NCBI GenBank assembly: GCA_034190875.2
Contig: CM067358.1
Span: forward strand, 55,366,356 to 55,430,355
Direction: 5' to 3'
Length of the DNA: 64,000 nt
Origin: Urechis unicinctus
Lineage: Eukaryota > Annelida > Polychaeta > Xenopneusta > Urechidae
Below are positions 40,733 through 54,657 of this stretch, piece by piece (the first letter of the stretch is position 1; each line of letters starts with the position of its first letter). Below the pieces are notes generated by a model. The model was not told the origin of the DNA. It saw only the letters and a list, made by a program, of their open reading frames with translations, and ran no database searches. The translations under genes were made by a program, and so were the position numbers.

Positions 40733-41660
40733 TCTTTCTCAATGCATGGGTATTTACGTAAATATTCCCTTCTGCCTATCACTTATCAAACACTGATGAG
40801 ATAGGTTCATGACATCGAGCTGAGATGGCGATGCCGATAAAAGAGATTAATAGGAATGAGTGGCCAGAGCCCCGCCAATGCAATCGCCTACGTCGCAGTA
40901 CCCTTCCCCCTCGCACGGTTGCAATTGAACTAGAAGAAGACCATCTGCCAACTGGTGCATCCGTTTCTGAAAACTTATGTTGTGCTACCTCATGCGGCGT
41001 TAGCAGTCAATCATCGCCGTTGTAATTGTAGTGTAAATATTTAATACGTTACACATTACGATAGAATACATTCCAAATCCTACCAAAGAACCGTATTTGC
41101 AACACAAGCGAACGATTTATATGCCAATAGAATTATATAAGCCAAGTAAAAATCTCTTTGCGTAATAGTTATCTATGATGTGGTCAGTTATATCAACTAA
41201 ATCTTTGTCAGCCGATCTGAAAAGAAATCTATAAATTGCCAAAATTCTGTATTGACTTACGCGACAAGGGTCTGCAAGGTTTGATGGTTGCAAGAGATAG
41301 CAAGCCATAAACGTTGTTATCGCATTTACGCTTCTTAGTGCACTGACAAAATCCAATGGGCTTACAGTCTCGTTTGATATCAACATGGTATAATCGAATA
41401 AGCAAAATCGGTAATTCAACAGGCGAGACTTGGTTATCCAAATTAATGTAACTGCTTGCATATATGGTATGAATCTAGACGTGAGCCTACTTTCGTCGGC
41501 TGAGTGATGTATTGCTGGTCGTCATTGACAGTGGGTTTAGTGTGATACAAATGCGTTGCGTATCGTCTTTGACTTGCAATGGCCAATTTAATGTCCATTG
41601 TTACGCCGGTCTAGGGCTTTGACGCTCACAGATGCACATAAGGTAAGTCACAACGGAATG

Positions 41661-43079
41661 TTCCATTTTATTGGCAGAACTCGGTACCACGTTCTTTGCG
41701 AAGAAGACTAACTGCCAACCGATGCGGCAGTTTCTACAAACTTATGTTGCGCTGCCTTTTGCGGGAATAGAAAAATCGTTGTTCTTTACCAGTTTGCGCA
41801 GAGGACAAACTCTGATTTTTCTGTTTTTGCTACTTTATGCAGCCTTTGATTGCTATTGTGCCTACATGTGTCCTAAAACGAAATCGCTTGTCAGAGGAAA
41901 TCGTATTGAAGAACCATGTTTTCTATTTCCCGAATATTTCGTTCTAAATCACTGTGCCACACGACTCATAAACCTTGTGGGTAATACGATAGGATATGAT
42001 ACCAGGGCATCGTCCATTTGCCCGTGCTTGTAGCGTGATGCCATCTTTAGTAATGGCTCGATCTAATACGTGTTCTAACATATGGTATTATTCCCCCCAC
42101 GCAGTTGATATTCCCTCCACCAAGTTGCTTTGGATATGGTCATAAATAATTGGCTTATTTATTCAATGACTCGAATAAAGCATCACATTCTGGTTTCCTA
42201 TCTTCTGCAAATTTACTGTTATCGCAAACACATCAAGATGTATTTATATATGAATATCGCCAGCTAGCACCACTTGCATTGTAGTGCACTTATTTTTTTC
42301 TCTCCAAGTGATTACATCGTTAATTTGCATAAGAACGTGACATCATGAAAGATGGATGGCAGTGTCAATCTACGTATAACGACCAAGGATTTAGCTTACA
42401 TCGACAGCTTCAGCCAAATTCGGTTGTAGCTGGTCGATATAGTTCAAAGTATTGCTTTTAGGCTTTTTAGGGGCTTTTTTGCGACTTCGATTTCCTGTTA
42501 GCGTGTTAGGTGACTTTTGGAAACCGATGGGCATTAGGCACGTTAGAAATTTCAAAATTAAACATGGCTTCCATGAATGTAATTGCTAAAACGTCATATT
42601 GACATATTTAATGCCGATGTCATAACATATCTCTGATAAAGAGCATGAAAGTTTACAAGAGTTCAGTGTAATTTAAAGCAAACGAAAAATCGCACAACCA
42701 TTGAGCTCGCACACGGTTAACAAATGTTCAAACCAGAAATATCTCATTGTAGATAGCAAACATATATTAGCGTTGAATGTATTCCTGACGCGGGTTAATT
42801 ATAAACGTATAAAGAGGCCAAAAGACTTTTTTGAAGTCTCAATGCGTCATTTCAAAAGATCTTCAGCAAGAAATATCGCCTATCACATGAGAAGACTAAA
42901 ATGGGTTGGGCAAACTTGGTTAAAATAGAAAGACAAATGTCTTTGGAGTTCTGTTGGGGAATAATTGATCATCGCAAATGAAAGGAGCAACACGGGGAAA
43001 GCCAGGGAAATTTGTATACTGCAGGTTCAAATTATGATCACATAAGAACAACGCATTATTGCGAAGTCACTAGATTGCT
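41661..43079. other. Linker between L and R of unit 4
   Basis: The part 42115-42930 matches the unit 3 linker (29035-29950). The part 41680-41760 resembles the L tail at 40925-41005 (both have AACTTATGTTG then GCTGCC or GCTACC), a small internal duplication. A 120-codon frame at 41671-42033 overlaps that repeat and has no recognisable domain; one hydrophobic stretch near residues 47-65 could look like a membrane segment but is unsupported. Confidence 0.55.
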
Positions 43080-43782
43080 GCTATATTAAACTACATTAGC
43101 TTGGCTAGGAGATTGTAAGTTGAGATGCGTTCCAGGCTAGGCATATGCTGCCGACTGCTGGGTAGACGCTCGGACCCATGCTTTGCTTTTCCTAGGCAAG
43201 CATTAAGTGAGCCTTCTTTTGTCACCACAGCTCTTCTCAAGAGCGGAGGATGTCGCATTGTGTCCTCTAAGCGGAGGAACGCTATTCATGTCTCGGTATT
43301 TATAGCGGCTCTTTTGACGCACACCAATCACGAGGGTTGTCAACAAGCTAATCTTAGTTTTTGACTCTGTCAGATACACGATAACTTACTTTCTTTTCTT
43401 TTCTATCCTTTGCTCTCCGTTAGCATATTTTAACCTTTTGATACATATTTTAGCCTATAGAGTAGTCGTCCGTTATTGAACCATAGACGAGTTGTAAGAC
43501 ATGTGATTTAATTGGTTTACTATGTCGTAACCATGTCAACCCGTGATACCATCCTTGGATACGCCATTCATAGCTAAAGTCGTCGATCAATCTAAGATCA
43601 CGCACTATGGACGTCATTTATTTACTAGGCACCATTACTTAAATTGCCGTAGCTGATGCAGGTGTGCTAAAGATTATGTTGCTGACTCCGAAGCAATCGA
43701 ACTCGCATCAAAGATGTATCCAAAATGTGTGATTAACCATTTCATCCAATATTGGCAACTCGTTTATGGATGACAAATTCAA

Positions 43783-43915
43783 ATGCGACCACTCCCATGT
43801 TTACATCACGACTGCATCCGCGTTAACAGCACAACCACTCGTGGGTTTACAGCGCGACCACTCGCGGATAACGTCACAACTACTCTCGGGATTACAGCAC
43901 GGCCAAAAACATGTT
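43783..43915. repeat. 23-bp minisatellite of R, copy 3
   Basis: About five to six units; GCGACCACTCCCATG and ACAGCACAACCACTCGTGGG are readable. It is shorter than copy 1, so the array has changed length since duplication. Confidence 0.75.
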
Positions 43916-44682
43916 CACCGTATTGCTTTATGATTCTGTTTAGGGAAATACCATGGTTAGGAAATGGTAACTGCATGACCATCACCCAGTAGACAGCTTG
44001 ATCACGACCAGCGTTATTTCCCACACTTGGTGCACACTGCTTAAGTCGTGCGGATTAAGGAAATCCTTAAGCAGATTGATCTGTCCTCATTTCACATAAA
44101 ATTATCGTTGTTGAAAAATGAATGTAAAAAAAGTCCACATTTCGTGCATCAGCCAATAGTTTTACAATCAAACGGACTGATCTTCGAGACGGGCGACGGT
44201 GCCAGGCCCCCCAGACTTCACCAATACCAGGGGAACAGTAGAGGCGGGGAAAAACCACGAACCATTGGTAAGTGTTAAACTGTCAAATGGTTTCGTTTCG
44301 ATATCTTTCCTTGCATATTTGTTCTGCTAGAAACGGACTAGTCGCGTTCGCTATGACTATCTCGACTAGTAAGGTATTCCATGGAGGTACAACACAATGC
44401 CAGATGCTATTGTTTATATATTTGTCTGGCTGTTTCTGTATGTGTATTTAAATAAATAAATTGATACACAAAGCATCTTTAATTGATGATGTGTAATAGC
44501 TCTACGAGTGTCCATTAGAATACAATCAATTAACCGTGACGTGGCCTCCTAATATGTTCAGCCAGAAGTGCTGTTGATAAAATCAAAGCTGTAGTGGTCG
44601 AACGATATCACGTCTGTAATTGTGTGGCGCAGGTTATAAATGTCTCCTCTATAGTTTGGTGGCATTCACGATGAAGTAGATA

Positions 44683-44779
44683 TGCTCAATCAGGAGCGCT
44701 CGTATTCTGCTCTATCAGGAGAGCTCGCACTGTGCTCAATCAGAGCGCTTGCATTGTGCTCCAATCACCTACGAGCAAA
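44683..44779. repeat. 25-bp minisatellite of R, copy 3
   Basis: Units start at 44683, 44708, 44733 and 44757. Unit number and the 24-bp third unit match R copy 1, so copies 1 and 3 share this array by descent. Confidence 0.85.
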
Positions 44780-45793
44780 CAAAACCTAATGATTTTACTG
44801 CACTTATTCACATAGTCAAAATGTTTACATAACATACGAAGTGATTCTGACACTCCAACTAAATAACTAAATTTCAGCCATCGACAGCCCACAATGATGC
44901 GTACACAGACCAACCTGAGAGCGATGCCCTACTGCGACCTCAGCAATGACTTAATCCCCATTTGACAACAAAGATTGTCGGCGCGGAAGGAGATGGCGAT
45001 TTGCTGTGGACAGAGGAATAAACATGGATAGGAATCAAACTAATTTCCTCAGTGGTGCTTATTTTGGCGAGTCAGACATCACAATATGTAAGATATTGCA
45101 AATTTGCTTTGTAATATTGTTTTATAATATATTGATCTCTTGACTGCGTTAGAAATTTCTATTATATCACTAATGCCTGCCCACGTCACTAGATTTCGCA
45201 AATACTGACGTACTTTAGGACAAGGCTAGGGAATTAAAGTTGGTGGGTAATCCAGATTGTGGTCGGTCGGCAGCTCCTGTAGTTGACAATGTAAACTAAG
45301 CTAACAACAAACTTAGTTCATTTCCTTTTCAACGATAACAATTCCAAGCTAATGGTTATATTTTACGTTGGGTTCAAAATCTTCATCTGATGAGATAGGG
45401 AAAGAAGAGGAGGAATCAGAGGGAAAGTGACCGTAGAGAAGCTGCTTCAGAAGTCTAACGCACTTGGTAATTGCTCTACCCATTTGTAACTCTCACAGGT
45501 TACGGAATAGATTGTGTCTTAAAGGTCTGATTTACATGTAACACATTTAAGTGGGAATTTTGGAAGGAAAATATCCGTAATACTAACGGTAGTATTAATG
45601 CATCCGATGCACTATCGTTTGTAAAGGCTAACAAAGGTTAGAGAAGCCAACTTTAAGACTGGCAAGATAGAACAGCTTGCCGACGGTACGCTATGATGCT
45701 CTTTCCCATCCTCAGCCAACCTGCAAACTCTTACCCGTCCATTTTATCCTAATGCATAAGCACCATCGGTGATACTTGATGTTTGCTACCACA

Positions 45794-45837
45794 GTATGTT
45801 ACATTGGTTATCATGGTATGTTACATTGGTATCAATG
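45794..45837. repeat. Two-copy 22-bp tandem duplication at the R-Z boundary
   Basis: GTATGTTACATTGGT is repeated at 45794 and 45816. The homologous place in unit 1 (about 6523) has a single copy, so the doubling happened after the blocks separated. Confidence 0.9.
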
Positions 45838-47889
45838 AATTGTATGTAAGTGTTGTTTATATTTTATTTATGTTGAAAATAACGCCCATTAAGTTGAACC
45901 TCGTGGGCTGGGAACTACTTTAGGATAATATCAGTGGTGTTTTATGGAGATGTAGATGTCGAATTCGAGTTAATATTACAATTAAAAGAGTTTGTTGTTA
46001 TTTGTGTTGATAAAGTACTTGTATGTGGAGTGCAAATATATTGTCACAACACATTTCTGAACGGACGCAGTGCAATCTGAGAGCAAAATCATAGTTGCAC
46101 AAGTAAAACTTAACTTTGGAACATTCACATCATTCATCTAGCTCAGACGCCTACACATTGCCATGGGGTGTTGGTGTCTACTGCGTATATTGACTTATCA
46201 ACCCACTTTCCTCACTTACACCCATGTTGGCGTGGCATATTATATCACCCTTTTGGTTATCAATAGAATTGCTTTGCTAAAGTGATTTATGACGCACGAC
46301 AAAAGCCAGATCGATGATTCAGCAGTTTAGTTGTAGCCTCGTAGCAGTATATGATTAGCAACATTACACGCAGCCTTATGGATGGAGTTGTGAAAACTGA
46401 AACAGACTTGTTTACAGTTATGAGGAAATAAAATAAATGGTATTTAATAGCATTCGCGTTGATTCTAACAATATAACATAAGCTTATCCACATGTACAGC
46501 AATAAATAAAATTTCGAACTGAATACTCAAGTTTTACAGTATAATCATTGCGAAAAATATGTTATTATAATTATCATAGAGTGACTATCTAAGCGAAGAA
46601 ACCTTGGACGCTTCCATACTTGCGTTTGTAGGCGATTCATTCTGATTTTCTGTCTCTAGAGTGTTACCTGAAATGAAAACCGGTAAGCGGTAAGCAGTCT
46701 CACGGAACTGATATAGCATTTATGCTATAGACAGAATACATGTATTGCATAACTTGCCAAACATTATAACTCGATGTCACTGATCCTAATGGGGCACGAA
46801 AGACGAACTGACTACGACAACTTTGTTTTAAATGCCACTAATCGGGTACGCGTCCTAGAGAATGGTAGGGATGATTGGACGATGTCCAGTTAATGCCATT
46901 GCCCATATGGCAAACCACACGCGCATATAGGGTTGCACATCCGCTTGCAGCACGCGAACTGTGATGGCAAGGTACACAGAGTGCATGGCTGTTGCATTTC
47001 TCGTTGGAAAAATATGACAGAGATTAGATGAAAAGTCATTTTAGGTCCCAGGTGATTCTTTATCGCACCATTGTACCCTTACGTCGCAATAAATGTGTAA
47101 CTCACTATTTGCTGTATAGAGTTATATTGCATGGTATTGAAATTCGTTAGCTCTTATAACCTGAGATTGCTGACTTTACCTGAGCTGATACCCTGCGAAA
47201 TAAAACTTTGCTCATTCCCTGTGCACTACTGCTGCGCGTCAATGGTGAAGCGGACCATTGCTGCCCCCAATGGTGAAGCGGACAACTGCGTTAGGTGACT
47301 TAATACAGCCTACATAACGAGCTTTGCAAATGGCAATTGTTTCGGCAGATGCGACATCAGAAACACGATGCGTAGTCCAATACGTGCAGTTTCTACGATT
47401 ACGCCTATATTCTGCGTGTGATAGCACGGTGATCGAGATCAATGATCAAGAGACGCCGAATATTTAACGCTCAGGTGTGAAGCAAATTATAAATCAAAGC
47501 CTAATATTAAGTCAGCATTAGCTGCATACAACTTTGTGTGAGCATTAACAGTTTACTGATGGTAATATAGTTAATTCCAAATCATACCAAGGAACAATAA
47601 ACGCAATGCTTGGTGATGCTCTTGGTGAATCGCATTACCCATGACACGAGTATAATACCATAGTGTAGGTCGCTTATCATAATGTCAACGAAATAGATAA
47701 TTCAAAAGTCTCTTTTAACTGAACAGGTTGGTTCCGAACAACGACGTGAGCTATTGTAGCTTAAATTCAGCGGCTGAGCGATATGTCGCTAAGATTATAT
47801 AAGTCGGTTATGATTGAATCAGAAGTTATTGCTTCACACTTAATACCCTGCGTGTCATCTTTGAGATGCAGTGACAAAGTTCATCGTGA
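45838..47889. repeat. Z block, copy 2
   Basis: Aligned with 6541-7904 in unit 1. The segment 47105-47612 is extra compared with unit 1. Part of it (about 47320-47420) weakly resembles 17935-18030 in L copy 2: both have GATTGTTTC or AATTGTTTC, then ATCAG and CGTAGTCC. The extra DNA is therefore probably ancestral sequence lost from unit 1 rather than a new insertion. A direct repeat CAATGGTGAAGCGGAC occurs at 47239 and 47268. Confidence 0.75.
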
Positions 47890-50800
47890 CTAAAGAGCAT
47901 AAAGAATTCTCAGTTCTTTCATATGATGCAATTAACATCCCTCTGCATGAATATTCTTCGTAGGCTGACGTGCTAATAGCATAGCGCTACGCAGGCATCG
48001 TGGTTTGCACTCCTATAAAATGAGCAATGAAACCAACTGGGTATAGGTTTGCTTAAAACTGTCGTCGTTTTCGTCATTAGCACTCTGAGGTTGCATCGTA
48101 GATAAATAGCAAAGAACCAGCATATACATGTCGTCATAAACGTTCTATCGGATATTCCATTTAGCTTGCGTAGGAATTATACCCATTAGGTAACGCTTTG
48201 CGAGTGCTTGTATTCATCATTCTTTGCCACAGTGGCAATCAAACTGAGTGTTGATGCAACTATTGCGCATGTTGATTTGTTGATCACAATTCTCCCTTTA
48301 ACAGGATGGCTCCCTCTGAATAATTGATTGTTGATTAGCCTTAAAAACCCAAATAATCTTATTTTGTCAATTTGTTTGTTGATTTTGCAGAGCCATTTGC
48401 GAGAAGAGCTCCATGAAAAATATATTAGAGATTGATTGAATGTAAACATAATATTTCAGTATAATGTTAGCAACGTCAAGATATTGACTTGTTATTCCAC
48501 ATTCATGTTTTTGTGGCATCGATGCATATAAAACGACTTCAGGCACAAAAGTAACGGAAATGCAGGCTTCCAGTGGTAATGCAACATTTACTATCATATG
48601 TATATAGCTCGTTTAAAAGGTTAATTTGTTCCCAAATTTAGTAATTAGTCAATACAGGTAAATGATGGACTGTTTCTTAACGATGTGAATATTTACTCTG
48701 GATATAACAATAGATATGTACCGTTTTGTTACATTCGTGGTAAATGCTATTAGAGAAATGTATTTGTATTCACATGACTAATTGTAACTTCAATAATGCG
48801 CTGTCACTGATTGACGCAACTGTCATATACGTCCGCAGGCATCTCTATAATAAATTCGTAAGCATCTCCGAGGGGCTAGGTCTACCACCGACTAAAAAGG
48901 CAACACCGAGTTAAGGCAAAGATAGTCAGATATAGTATGATCTCGTGGCTTGAAGACATGGCGACAAATGTTGATTACTGTAAGGCTACTTGGATACTAG
49001 TTTGCAAGTGTGTATTCAACAAACTCGCTGTTTTTTTGTCTGCACCTCGCTGCTGTTGCAATAGTATAGTTATCAACTTAAGCAATGCATCTGTGGTCTG
49101 ATCTGCATTATTTTAGTACTATTCATAGTTTTGGCTGCAATAGAAATCCAATTGAGTCACGGTCTGCCGGGGCCTTGTCTCAAATAACAGCGACTATCCT
49201 GTTGTCTGCGTAATCGATTTGGCACTAGGTTGCAGATTATTGTTTCTAATTAAACATTTAATTACTTTAAGACTAGCTCGTCAGCATCGTGTGAACCTGA
49301 TGTGGATATAGACCGGCAGTCATAAATCCCATCGGACGTGTGCTTGTGCAGATGATGATCAACTGAGTAATACCTTTTGTTATGCATGACGGTGAGTGAA
49401 TCTAGATGCACCGCTGTCGCCCCTGGGAAATCAATGACATGTTATGGTTCCTCGTTATAACAAAGTACACCATCGATATGTCACTCAACAACCTATTCTA
49501 TGTTACATAGATGCAGCAAGAGGGGTAAGGAAGGTCCTTCGACTATAATCACAATGCCAAGCCGCTGGTTATACTAACAGTACATAGCTGTCATGTATGG
49601 ACCAAGTAAACGAATTATTTCATTGCTTGTCTTGAAATCGGCCATCTGTACAGAGTTAATCAATCAACTCACCTTGGATCATTAGGCAATGTAGCGATAA
49701 AGGTACGGCTGTGTCATCAGACCCACGTTCGCGCGTATTTGTCAGCCTTTGGTGAGATATCCCTCGAGAAGCATTTGGATTAAAAGAATATCCGGCTACA
49801 ATAATCCAATCGGCTCAAAATATTATCTATAGGGATTCCTAAATGTAATGCAAAAGCTCCCACAGTCGGTTATCTACGATTTGAACGCTCTGCCAACATT
49901 TAGACGATCTTCACATAACGTACACGATAGTGGAAAGTGCACCAGGAGTAATTCCACCAGATATCACTCGTTGTATTGATGATATTCACCGTTGATTCGT
50001 AGGTCACATGAGACCTACCGGCTGTCTGCAGGCTGTCTATGGGCCCTGTACGATTTTTTTAAGATATATGTCCCCGAAATGCCCAAGGCCAAACAGTTGT
50101 ACATGCACTACTTTCAGACTTAGGCTCTTTTCGAAGCCCATATGAATCCCATAGACATTCTTGCGCGGATTTCTAACTGGTTTGTAGGTCGGTTTGCTCC
50201 CCCGGGCCTCGCACGACTCAATACAGCTATTATATATAATTTGAACTCCATGACTCCGGCCTAGTACAAAATAGTATTATCAGACGCTATTTGTGTGCAC
50301 ATAGAAAGTTATCACATGTTACGTGTGTCTATTTAAACAATTAACCAGGTTTTCGTTTTATGTAATAAAAAGAGATTTAATGATGGTATTTAGTATTTTT
50401 TATTTTTTTAAAATAAGTCTACGGATGCTTTAATTAATAACATTAATGTAATAAAACAAGCATGGAGTACACAATATATGTATTAAAGCTATTCAATAAT
50501 ACTGAGGAATTACAACAACTGAACTGTGCCCACGTTTGATACAAAAAGACCTACTTGTCAGAATTCATAATATTCAAACATATCTAAGACAATTTGCAGA
50601 GTTTGCAAACAACCCGTAGAACGCCCGCAGACCGCATGTAAAACATGTGACCACAACATCGTATGGGGGAGGATTTCTTTTGGGCTTCCTTATGACCACA
50701 CAGCCGCACGGGGCCCTCAATGCCACACGGGGTCCGTAAGCACCTGTAGGATTCATGTGACCTAGGCATACGATAGGCGTCGAAACAGCAAACAAAGCTA

Positions 50801-53800
50801 CCACTCAAGGTCAAGTCATATCATCCACATAGATCATCAATAACGTTGGGAGCAGCGAGGAGCAGGTTACTCATCATACCTCGAAATTGACTTTTATAAA
50901 TTGAATTGCTGAGCTTTCGGATTCCACGCAGCGTGATATATAGAGTTGTGTAATTGGAATAAGCTGTTATGACAAGTGACTGTAACCTGCGGATCCCTAT
51001 TGTGCACTCACAGACAACGCAATGGGGTGTAGTCGGAGCGGAGCATAGTTGATTCAGTAATGTACAATTTACACCCAAATGAAGGGAAGGGGGTGTAGTT
51101 AAACCAAAACAAACCACACAATCAATCTATGCTGGCATGTAGTGATGTTAGGCTTCATTCATTGGTATTTGTATTATCTGGCTCTAGAATGCATACACAA
51201 TATATACTACAGCAATATCTGGTAACACAAGGCAGTAACTTGTAGCTAGATGTAAGGTATATGGTCTAGATACCAAGATCAGACATGACGCTGACGCTAC
51301 CGGTTCGAATCATCAGTAGGGCAGCTAGTCATGGTGGCATTGTTTCTTCATACCATGACTAATACGTGTAACATTGCCAGCCCATTGTGCATTTCGCAAT
51401 CATTTTGTTTTGTCGCTCGTAACCATTATTTCTGACAACCAGGTTAACGAATATGTTAGTTTTTGAATTCCACCCATGCTGCAACTTAGGTTAATTAGTG
51501 CACAGGTGCGTTTGTGTTTTTAACGATTCGACTTCTATGAGGTTTTACTTAACAAAAGCTATCGCCATTTTTTCTATATCTTGTTATTTGTTATAAGACT
51601 GTGATGCCGGGCTGTATACACAAACAGTCCGAATTAACGCTTGATTTACCACATATGGCGATAACCCAATGCAAACTGTATGCAGGAAATAACGCCGTAT
51701 GTGCCAGCTATACGGTTAGTCAGATCATAGAACGATAAAATGGAGCCACCAGCCATATTCGGAAAAATAATGTGGTCGTAAGACGAGCGTCTGTCACACA
51801 GGAAGTCAATGTGCTACTTCCGGTATTTATTATTCTTCTGTCAACACAAGACGACCATCGTCTTTCTTGTCAAAGATATATGTTATCAAATCAAGACTCG
51901 CTAATTACTTGGGTTGCTATGTTGCTGTAGGACACACGGAATCTCCGTCTATAACGTGTCTGTGTCGATAGCATTCCACTGAAGCAGACCTTCACGGCAC
52001 TCAAGCTCCTTATCTCGATAATCAAATACACATGACACATAATCGTATTAAACAGACCACGATATGGCCACACTCGTAATATTTTAGAGGTTTCTTCAAT
52101 TTATCAAATGACGATAACGCCGACCCGCCGATTGCTATTGGCATATAAATGACCCATTGTGATAAATGGAACGTATCGGAGAAGCAGGTGATTATTCGCA
52201 AACCACTGCCTCCCTGCAGACATTGATTGAGGCTCAAAATATGACCTTGTGGGGATAATGATGTTAAGTCAAATGAAGAATGATGGACAGTACCTAGTGA
52301 TGTTACATGCTCCGATGGTTGGTCTTATCCATCATTACACGATAGGGCAAACGTTATTTGAGGTAGCTTTCTTGTAGCTTAATATTGAAGAATAGTCTTT
52401 GATGCAGTTTTTTTGCCACCCAACCAAACAGCAGTGACGCCTGTCGCCAGTATACCGCCGCCCAAAACCCACTGACGAAATTAATTCGTATGCTATGTAT
52501 GTCGTATTTGTTACTTCAAACAAAACATCTCAGTGTCGAAAGCATTATCGCAGTCATACCGAGACTATTGTCGAATTTGAATGTCACTTGACTTCAAATC
52601 AAACAGAGTTCGTTTGTATCATTCGTCTATATCGGGATAACAGACAGTCGATTATATGAACTAAAATGAACACAAAAGTTCCTTCCTCAAAGAACCAGAA
52701 TAATAAACACATGTTGATGAAGTGCCTACGGGTCTAAATGCACACGTTGAAATTGCTCTGTTGATATCAAAGCTGCCATATAATTTTGGATCACTACGCA
52801 TGCAGGACGTAAGAGAGAGAGACGACATCATTGGGCTATGTTCTGGGCATCCTGTAAACACGCTCAATTATATCTAATATGGTGTAGAAAAGTGCTACTC
52901 AGAGAATGAACACCGAATGAGACACAGAATAGACAGACTGAGATTATTTGCAGCAAAGCCTAACATTGTACTGCGGCAACTATCTCTGAGTTGAGGATAA
53001 TTCCCCCTACAGCGACTCCCATGTTAGGTACCTGAGATATCCGACGTAGTGAATGACTTGATGCTCTGAAATACGGATCAATATGGCCGCTGTTTTGTCA
53101 ATGCTTGCATTCGAAATGGCCACGGGTCATTCACATCCACTCGAATAAGCGCAGTGCTTCCTGCACAATAATACATTTTGATACTCTTAACGTTAAATAA
53201 CTGTGAAATAAGGAAATTTTATTGATTACCGTTCAAATATAAAATAATATTTAGAAGACTTATAGGGAACTGAAGGCAAAAACGAACATAGTAATATTAA
53301 GGTTCGGTTGCAATATTTTTTGTAGGATACCAATTAGGGGTTAGAGCAAGTGTGTCGAATATATATGGAACTCGAGGCCAATATTTAGCTGTACAATATT
53401 TAGCTGTAAATGCAGGTGCACTCTGTATAAGATATATACAAATGCGGAAGCACATTACCTGCCATTATAAGCGTTAGAATAGGTTCCATGTCTTATTAGG
53501 CCATATTAGTCAATGTTCTCCTGAAATTCATTTGCTCGTTCATGTCGCTTTACCCTGGTTCAATTTGATTGCAAATGCAACGGAATTATCTATCTAGAAC
53601 CACGCTCTGTTCCGAAAGCAATGAAATCTTATGAGACTAAAATGGTAACGAGTAATTCTAAAGAACAATCTTTTAGCTCAGGTAGAAAGTAACTGGATGG
53701 ATTCCATTTCCTCTTTCATTTGTCTACTCTTTATTTGAGCATTGCTGTCGATTAAGCCCATTTCAGCCAATTCCCCATTGAGCAACATAGAGTTTGCCAC

Positions 53801-54465
53801 AAAGACTGTCCCAAGCCCCAAAGCGATTGGGTAACCCCTTATACCCGTTGGCGCCAAGTCGATCTACGATTCCCAAATTGCATCAAGACTGAAGAAGATA
53901 AAAAATTCTTAGTTTTCTTCATATGTTGCATTTAACAACCCTCTAGATGACAATTCCCCGTGGGCTTAACGCACCGCACGTATAGTGTTTCCCGTCGGCA
54001 ATAAAGCGAATAAAGCTTGAAAAACTCGTAGTTTTCGTCATAATCACTAATATTTATTAGGGGTAATTAATGAGTTATGCGATATTCTTTATAGCTGCCC
54101 AACCGTTGTGTAATGCTTGGCAAGTGGTTGGAGAGTCAACTGAAGTACCATCAAACATATGACGTATGCAATGCTACAAGTTCCCGAGTCCAGATCCGGT
54201 GTACCACAATTATCGACGGATATTTAAAAGCAAAATTATATATAAACAAAACAAACGCTGACATATCATTGTGTCCAGTTTACTTAATGTTGACAGAATA
54301 GCCATCAACACAATTTATGTAGCCATTATTTCTGTTTTCACATTGCTGAGGAAATGCAACACGAGCCAAATGACATTTTGTTAAGCAGAGAACGGGCTTA
54401 GTTAGTATAGCAGCACACGACCACAGCGACGCATTTTGAAATAGTGGCTAGGCTTTGTACGAAAG
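47890..54465. repeat. W block, copy 3
   Basis: The part 47890-51285 is about 97% like W copy 1. At 51285 a 75-bp stretch present in copies 1 and 2 (12315-12389 in copy 1) is missing, and from there to about 52640 the similarity drops to about 90%. Bases 52640-54210 are inserted relative to copy 1. The end, 54210-54465, matches 13780-14035 and stops at GTACGAAAGC, where L copy 5 begins. The minus-strand frame at 48186-48449 has no recognisable domain. Confidence 0.85.
52640..54210. other. Extra segment in W copy 3 with a second, diverged W start
   Basis: Most of this is single-copy. The stretch 53880-54110 is a diverged homologue of the start of W (8930-9240 and 47890-48200): ATAAAAAATTCTTAG, TTTCTTCATATG, ACCCTCTGCATGA-like and CGTAGTTTTCGTCAT phrases occur in the same order. 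W sequence has therefore been duplicated within W. Confidence 0.55.
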
Positions 54466-54657
54466 CTTATTCAACACAACGGATAGCTTTGTTTAACACT
54501 TTTAGGCAAATTGTATAAGTTGTTAAATATGCTTCACTTTGAATCAGATATTGTGTTGCGAACATCTCAACACGTTCCGCGATAAAGTCGGAGCCTCGTT
54601 AATCAGTTACGAACAACGAACAAGCTAAGACTAACAGCATTAAATTGACTCCACCTC

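Larger units (their letters stand above)
37740..41660. repeat. L block, copy 4
   Basis: This is the richest L copy. It contains the start (37743-37930), the 38395-38590 part, the 38865-39000 part, the segment leading to the TA array, and the part after it at 39345. The anchor follows at 39640, then 39965-40250, 40440-40700, the 40700-41015 tail shared with unit 1, and 41050-41660 shared with units 2 and 3. A short ATTGATTGATT tail at about 38082, after CATCAATAAAATTAAAT, resembles the 3' end of a LINE-like insert, but this is weak. Confidence 0.85.
43080..45793. repeat. R block, copy 3
   Basis: This copy is collinear with R copy 1 (3781-6540) at roughly 90-93% by eye, including CAAGAGCGGAGGATGTCGCA near 43238 versus the unit 1 form near 3946. 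The 7+2+7 inverted repeat is kept at 44055-44070. Both minisatellites are present. It continues directly into Z, as in unit 1. Confidence 0.85.

Noticed and set aside
51295..51315. GGTTCGAATC phrase resembling a pol III B box at about 51302
   Set aside because: W copies 1 and 2 have GGGTCGAATC there, no proper A box lies at the right distance, and no cloverleaf can be drawn.
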